Assembly (NCBI GenBank): GCA_003220795.1
Contig: QHTK01000055.1
Location: 1-55,189 of the forward strand
Reading direction: 5' to 3'
DNA: 55,189 bases
Source: Gemmatimonadota bacterium
GTDB taxonomy: Bacteria > Gemmatimonadota > Gemmatimonadetes > Gemmatimonadales > GWC2-71-9
Shown here: piece after piece, positions 51,379-55,189 of the stretch
How positions within the stretch are numbered: position 1 is the stretch's first letter
How the letters are laid out: every line of letters starts with the position of its first letter
Notes under the pieces: model-generated
What the model was told of the DNA's origin: nothing
Databases searched by the model: none
The model's input: the letters and a program-made list of their open reading frames with translations, nothing else
Position numbers and translations under genes: made by a program

Positions 51379-52262
51379 ACACGCCGGTCCTCCTGGTCCG
51401 TGGCGTCACGCGCCGCCGTCGCGGCGCGGCGGCACCGGTCGCGGATGCGTCGCTCGAGCTCGCCGCGGGTGAGGTGGTGGCCCTCGTCGGCCCGCCCGGC
51501 TCCGGCAAGACGACGCTGCTCGCCATCACCGCGGGGCGGCTCGCGCCCGATGCGGGCTCGGTGATGGTGGCGGGCGTGGCGACGGGCACACTCGCGGCGC
51601 GCGCGCTGCTGGGTTACGCCCCGGCGGCACCGGTCTTCCCGCCGACCCTGAGGGTCCGCGAGGTGCTGGAGTATTTCGCGCGGTTTCACGTCGTGGGAGT
51701 GGCGCGCCGCGGGCTCGTGGCGGCGGCGCTCGAGCGCAGCGGCCTGGCGGGCGCGGCGGAGCGCCGCGCGGCGGGGCTGCCGCTGCCGCTTGCGCGCCGG
51801 CTCGCGCTCGCCCAGGCGGTGCTCGGTCACCGTCGGGTGCTGCTGCTCGACGAGACACTATCCGGAGTGGACGCGGCTGGACGGCGCGCCGTGTGCGAGC
51901 GGGTGCGCGAGCTCGCGGCCAGCGGCGTTGCGGTGTTGCTCGCGTCGTCCGACCTTGCGGCGGTGGAGCAGGTGGCGGCGCGCGTGTTCGTCATGCGGGA
52001 CGGCCGCCTCGTTCGGGAGGCACCCACCAGCGCGCTGTTGCGGGAGCGGGTGCTCGAGATCCTGCTCGATGCGCCGCCCGCCGCGCCGCCGCCCGGGTTT
52101 CGTCTCACCCCCTACGGTCTCCAGACCGACCTGGGCCCGAGCAGTGCGGAGGCGGCGCTCGCCCTGTGCCGCGAGCACCGCCTCGCGGTGCGCGCGTCGC
52201 GCGTGCGGTTTCGCACGCTGGAGGACGCGCTGCTCGACGCGCAGGGTGACGGCGCGCGTTGA
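51375..52262 (+). CDS. ABC ATPase with degenerate Q-, signature- and H-loops
   Basis: A 295-residue protein. Walker A GPPGSGKTTL (~37) and Walker B VLLLDETLSGVD are intact, including the catalytic Glu. In contrast, the LSGGQ signature reads LPLPLARRLALAQA, the Q-loop Gln appears replaced in GYAPAAPVFPP, and the switch His is replaced in LLASSDLAAVE. ATP hydrolysis may be weak, or the protein may act as a half-site in a heterodimer. The C-terminal ~75 residues after the ATPase core (RLTPYGLQTDL ...) are extra. GTG 51375. Confidence 0.82.
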   Translation: MNTPVLLVRGVTRRRRGAAAPVADASLELAAGEVVALVGPPGSGKTTLLAITAGRLAPDAGSVMVAGVATGTLAARALLGYAPAAPVFPPTLRVREVLEYFARFHVVGVARRGLVAAALERSGLAGAAERRAAGLPLPLARRLALAQAVLGHRRVLLLDETLSGVDAAGRRAVCERVRELAASGVAVLLASSDLAAVEQVAARVFVMRDGRLVREAPTSALLRERVLEILLDAPPAAPPPGFRLTPYGLQTDLGPSSAEAALALCREHRLAVRASRVRFRTLEDALLDAQGDGAR

Positions 52263-52293
52263 CGCTCCCGCCGGCGGTTTCTACGTTTCAGCC

Positions 52294-53715
52294 GTGACGC
52301 TCGCCCTCCACAACACGCTCACCCGCCGCCTCGAACCGTTCCAACCGCTCGCCCCCCCGCGGGTGACGCTCTACACCTGCGGGCCCACGGTGTGGAACTA
52401 CGCGCACATCGGGAATTTCCGTACGTTTCTGTTCGAGGACCTGCTGCGGCGCTACCTCGAGTTCTCAGGGTACGACGTCTTCCACATCATGAACCTCACG
52501 GACGTGGACGACCGCACCATCAAGGCGGCCGCCGCAGCAGGGAAGCGGCTCGAGGAGCACACGGCGCCGTTCGTGGAGGCGTTCTTCGCGGACTGCGACT
52601 ATCTGCGCATCCGCAAGGCGCACGTCTACCCGCGGGCGACGCAGTCGGTGCCAGCGATGGTCCGGCTGGTCCAGCGACTGCTCGACGCGGGCGTGGCGTA
52701 CCGGGGCGAGGACGGCTCGGTGTACTTCGCGATCGCCAAATTCCCGAGTTATGGCCGCCTGTCGCAGCTCGATCGGCGCGAGATCAAGATCGGTGCGCGG
52801 GTGGCGAGCGACGAGTACGCCAAGGACGACCCGCGGGACTTCGCGCTGTGGAAGCGGGCCGATCCGATCGACGAGCGGGTGGGCGCCGCGTGGGACGCGC
52901 CGTTCGGACGTGGGCGGCCGGGGTGGCACCTCGAGTGCTCCGCGATGTCGCTCGACCAGATCGGCAAGTGCTGCCGCGTGGAGACGCTCGATATCCACGC
53001 CGGGGGCGTCGACCTGATTTTCCCCCATCACGAGGACGAGATCGCCCAGTCGGAGGCGGCGACGGGGCAGCCGTTCGCGCGCTACTGGCTGCACGGGGAG
53101 TTTCTCAAGGTGGGCGGCACCAAAATGTCCAAACGGTTCGGAAATTTTCTCACGGCGCGCGATCTGCGGGAGCAGAGCGTGGACGCTGCCGCCGTACGGC
53201 TGCTCTTCTCCCAGACGCACTACCGCAGGGCTCTCGACTTCAGCGACGAGGCGCTCGCCGCCGCGGGGCAGGGGGTGAAACGGCTGGGCGAATTTCGCGA
53301 CCGGCTCGTCCGGGCCGGTGGACCGGCGACGCCGGACGGGCGGCTGGCGGCGCTCGCCGCCAGGTTCGAGAGCGATTTCCGGGCCGCGCTCGACGACGAT
53401 CTGAACGCGCCGCGGGCCTGCGCCGCGCTGTTCGAGCTGGTGCACGACGGGAACGGGGCGCTGGACGCGGGCGCGGCGGGCGGCGCGGTGGCACGCGACG
53501 CCCTCGATCGGGCGATGGCGGTGCTCGACGTGCTCCCCACGCCCAGGGCCGTCGAACCGGGGTTCGCGGGCTGGGTCGACGAGCGCATCGCCGCGCGGGA
53601 CAAAGCACGTGGAGCCAAGGACTTCAGGGAGGCGGATCGGATCCGCGCCGAGCTCAAGGCGAAGGGCGTCGAGATCGAGGACACGCCGTCCGGCACCAAG
53701 TGGCGAATGGTCTAA
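52294..53715 (+). CDS. cysS: Cysteinyl-tRNA synthetase
   Basis: A 473-residue class I synthetase. The HIGH motif is HIGN at 38-41, KMSKR at 277-281, and the zinc-site Cys near CGPTVWN, CSAMS and the following HHEDE are in place. The C-terminal anticodon-binding part (KARGAKDFREADRIRAELKAKGVEIEDTPSGTKWRM) is typical. GTG 52294 places HIGH at the usual distance; longer frames run into the ABC gene. Length is standard. It is followed by a promoter and the tRNA-tuf cluster. Confidence 0.97.
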   Translation: MTLALHNTLTRRLEPFQPLAPPRVTLYTCGPTVWNYAHIGNFRTFLFEDLLRRYLEFSGYDVFHIMNLTDVDDRTIKAAAAAGKRLEEHTAPFVEAFFADCDYLRIRKAHVYPRATQSVPAMVRLVQRLLDAGVAYRGEDGSVYFAIAKFPSYGRLSQLDRREIKIGARVASDEYAKDDPRDFALWKRADPIDERVGAAWDAPFGRGRPGWHLECSAMSLDQIGKCCRVETLDIHAGGVDLIFPHHEDEIAQSEAATGQPFARYWLHGEFLKVGGTKMSKRFGNFLTARDLREQSVDAAAVRLLFSQTHYRRALDFSDEALAAAGQGVKRLGEFRDRLVRAGGPATPDGRLAALAARFESDFRAALDDDLNAPRACAALFELVHDGNGALDAGAAGGAVARDALDRAMAVLDVLPTPRAVEPGFAGWVDERIAARDKARGAKDFREADRIRAELKAKGVEIEDTPSGTKWRMV

Positions 53716-53734
53716 CTCGTTCGCGGCACGTCCC

Positions 53735-53763
53735 TTGCCCTAGCGCCCCGCCCCCTTTATTCT
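53735..53763 (+). promoter_or_regulatory. Sigma70-like promoter of the tRNA-tuf operon
   Basis: TTGCCC (53735-53740), a 17-bp spacer, and TATTCT (53758-53763) lie 29 bp before tRNA-Thr(TGT). A start near 53770 is predicted. Optimal spacing is the main support. Confidence 0.65.
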
Positions 53764-53792
53764 TCGAGTCTGGAAAGTTCAGCGGTCGGCCA

Positions 53793-53865
53793 GCTGACGT
53801 AGCTCAACTGGTAGAGCAGCTGATTTGTAATCAGCAGGCTAAGGGTTCGAGTCCCTTCGTCAGCT
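53793..53865 (+). tRNA. tRNA-Thr(TGT)
   Basis: A 7-bp acceptor stem (GCTGACG with CGTCAGC), D-arm AGCTCAACTGGTAGAGC and T-arm GGGTTCGAGTCCC are intact. The 7-nt anticodon loop TTTGTAA gives anticodon TGT. No CCA is encoded. Confidence 0.95.
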
Positions 53866-53916
53866 CAATGTTGCCGAAGAGGAGTAGGACCGCCCCGAGT
53901 TTCAAGTCCGGAGGGA

Positions 53917-53954
53917 CCAACACACCCCGCGCCGTGGGAAACGCGGGGTGCGTT
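53917..53954 (+). other. Intergenic hairpin in the tRNA cluster
   Basis: Arms 53917-53930 and 53941-53954 pair in 13 of 14 positions around a 10-nt loop. It sits in the 141-bp spacer between tRNA-Thr and tRNA-Tyr. It has no T-tract and may be a processing signal or attenuator. Confidence 0.5.
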
Positions 53955-54006
53955 GTCAGTGGGGTTGGGGATTGGGAAGGCGAACGAGGCGCGCGGCGAC
54001 CGGCGT

Positions 54007-54089
<83 letters not shown>

Positions 54090-54102
54090 CTCCTTCGAGC
54101 GC

Positions 54103-54175
54103 GCGGGCGTAGCTCAGTTGGTAGAGCATCAGCCTTCCAAGCTGAGGGTCGCGGGTTCGAGCCCCGTCGCCCGCT
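54103..54175 (+). tRNA. tRNA-Gly(TCC)
   Basis: Acceptor GCGGGCG pairs with CGCCCGC. Anticodon loop CTTCCAA gives TCC. D and T arms are regular. No CCA is encoded. Confidence 0.95.
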
Positions 54176-54178
54176 TGT

Positions 54179-54251
<73 letters not shown>

Positions 54252-54280
54252 TGCAAAGAAAAGAAGGCGTCGAGTAGAGA

Positions 54281-54357
54281 CGTAGCACGAAGGCGTCGCG
54301 CAACGGCGTCACGCAGAAACGTGAAGTCACGATGTTGCGTGACGATTTTGTGCTACG
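54281..54357 (+). promoter_or_regulatory. Nested inverted repeat in the tuf leader
   Basis: Outer arms 54281-54288 / 54350-54357 and inner arms 54307-54315 / 54336-54344 pair perfectly, giving a long RNA hairpin between tRNA-Thr and tuf. The right side (54327-54357) is the element shared with 7404-7434. TTTGTGNNACG-type units continue to about 54383. Confidence 0.75.
54327..54357. repeat. 31-bp element shared with the 53-aa gene leader
   Basis: 28 of 31 bases match 7404-7434. Here it lies upstream of tuf, within the nested inverted repeat. Confidence 0.85.
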
Positions 54358-54405
54358 ACTTTGTGCAACGGTTTTGTGAAACGAATTTATTCTTTTTGAG
54401 GAATC

Positions 54406-55189
54406 ATGGCCAAGGCAAAGTTTCAGCGCACCAAGCCGCACGTAAACGTCGGGACCATCGGCCACGTGGACCACGGCAAGACGACCCTCACGGCCGCGCT
54501 CACCAAGGTCGCGGCGGAGAAGGGGCTCGCGACCTACGTGAGCTACGACGAGGTCGCGAAGGCGTCCGCGGCGCAGGGGCGGCGCGACGCGACTAAGATC
54601 CTGACGATCGCGACGGCGCATGTGGAGTACTCCACCGAGCAGCGCCACTACGCGCACGTGGACTGCCCGGGCCATGCAGACTACGTGAAGAACATGATCA
54701 CCGGCGCGGCGCAGATGGACGGTGCGATCCTGGTGGTGTCGGCGGTGGACGGGCCGATGCCGCAGACGCGCGAGCACATCCTGCTGGCGCGCCAGGTAAA
54801 CGTGCCGGCGATCGTCGTGTTCCTGAACAAGTGCGATCTGGTGGACGACGCCGAGCTGCTCGACCTCGTAGAGCTCGAGGTGCGGGAGCTCCTGTCGAAA
54901 TACGAGTTTCCGGGCGACGACGTCCCGATGATCCGCGGCGCGGCTTTGAAGGCGCTCGAGGGCGACAAGAAGTGGGTGGACAAGATCTGGGAGCTCCTCG
55001 CGGCCCTCGACAAGAGCATTCCGGTGCCGAAGCGGGAGGTGGAGAAACCGTTCCTGATGCCGGTGGAGGACGTGTTCTCGATCACGGGGCGCGGCACGGT
55101 GGCCACGGGGCGGATCGACCGGGGCAAGATCAAGGTAGGGGAGGAAGTGGAGATGGTGGGCTTCGGGACGGACAAGAAGGTGGTGGTCA
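54406..55189 (+). CDS. tuf: Elongation factor Tu (3' end cut by window edge)
   Basis: 261 codons of EF-Tu, open to the edge. ATG 54406 follows GAGGA. G1 is [10 protein letters not shown]3 is [12 protein letters not shown]4 is NKCD; domain II begins at SIPVPKR. Switch I is unusual. Between SYDEV and HVEY it reads [20 protein letters not shown], about five residues longer than the usual PEEKARGITINTS-type loop, although the Thr expected to bind Mg2+ (in LTIAT) seems kept. The tRNA-Thr/Tyr/Gly/Thr-tuf order matches the E. coli thrU-tyrU-glyT-thrT-tufB operon. The rest is outside the window. Confidence 0.97.
   Translation, partial: MAKAKFQRTKPHVNVGTIGHVDHGKTTLTAALTKVAAEKGLATYVSYDEVAKASAAQGRRDATKILTIATAHVEYSTEQRHYAHVDCPGHADYVKNMITGAAQMDGAILVVSAVDGPMPQTREHILLARQVNVPAIVVFLNKCDLVDDAELLDLVELEVRELLSKYEFPGDDVPMIRGAALKALEGDKKWVDKIWELLAALDKSIPVPKREVEKPFLMPVEDVFSITGRGTVATGRIDRGKIKVGEEVEMVGFGTDKKVVV

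Noticed and set aside
50692..52262. CcmA/CcmB heme exporter pair
   Set aside because: The permease is not CcmB-like, the ATPase lacks a canonical signature, and the pair is 16 kb from the ccm run.

Overview
The window is a GC-rich, gene-dense bacterial chromosome segment with about 55 protein genes, four tRNAs and almost no empty space: no gene-free stretch exceeds 300 bases. Several traits fit Gemmatimonadota or a close relative. These are a secreted Asp-box propeller protein, TolB-like/TPR proteins, heavy use of GTG starts, TldD/TldE, and an unusual EF-Tu switch I. The lineage is an inference that needs a marker-gene tree. No prophage, insertion sequence, CRISPR array or rRNA was seen.

Layout. 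1-7.2 kb: two tandem TolB-domain/TPR secreted genes that share a 199-bp identical 5' end, a secreted Asp-box propeller protein and a secreted subtilisin. 7.2-12.8 kb: a 53-aa membrane protein, a candidate structured small RNA with its own promoter and terminator, a cation exchanger, then folE, an SDR, an M23 peptidase and a Trm112-like protein. 12.8-19.1 kb: FadD with a lipoprotein and a TPR protein, then a phosphoribosyltransferase with tldD-tldE. 19.1-28.4 kb: GAF protein, ligA and a V4R protein; a secreted M24 peptidase; a TPR protein; pyrimidine-nucleoside phosphorylase; DciA-like protein and gyrB. 28.4-34.9 kb: enoyl-CoA hydratase and a lipoprotein, then mtnA, a LOG-like gene and a cytochrome c maturation run (ccmE with a Cys ligand, ccmF, a ccmH variant, a CcmI-like zinc-ribbon protein). 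34.9-43.3 kb: fused trehalose-phosphate synthase/phosphatase, a small outer-membrane-like protein, and the operon cutA, TPR, macro domain, transglutaminase, ABC ATPase, ABC permease. 43.4-50.6 kb: uvrA, then four tandem paralogous one-TM/coiled-coil proteins leading into pspA, an AI-2E family permease and a DUF1611 protein. 50.7-55.2 kb: a degenerate ABC pair, cysS, tRNA-Thr, -Tyr, -Gly and -Thr, and tuf (cut by the window edge).

Two themes stand out. First, genes are coupled by four-base NTGA overlaps: I count 11 GTGA, 3 ATGA, 1 TTGA and 2 possible CTGA, plus four TGATG junctions. Second, small repeats are built into genes: long stem-loops read in frame, a palindromic core shared by two unrelated genes, 7-bp-period arrays, and an inverted repeat bracketing a Tat signal. 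Several sit in the signal-peptide regions of exported proteins. The best candidate for an undescribed system is the four-paralog module with pspA (46.3-48.4 kb), which resembles a multiplied, diverged PspB-PspA envelope-stress system.
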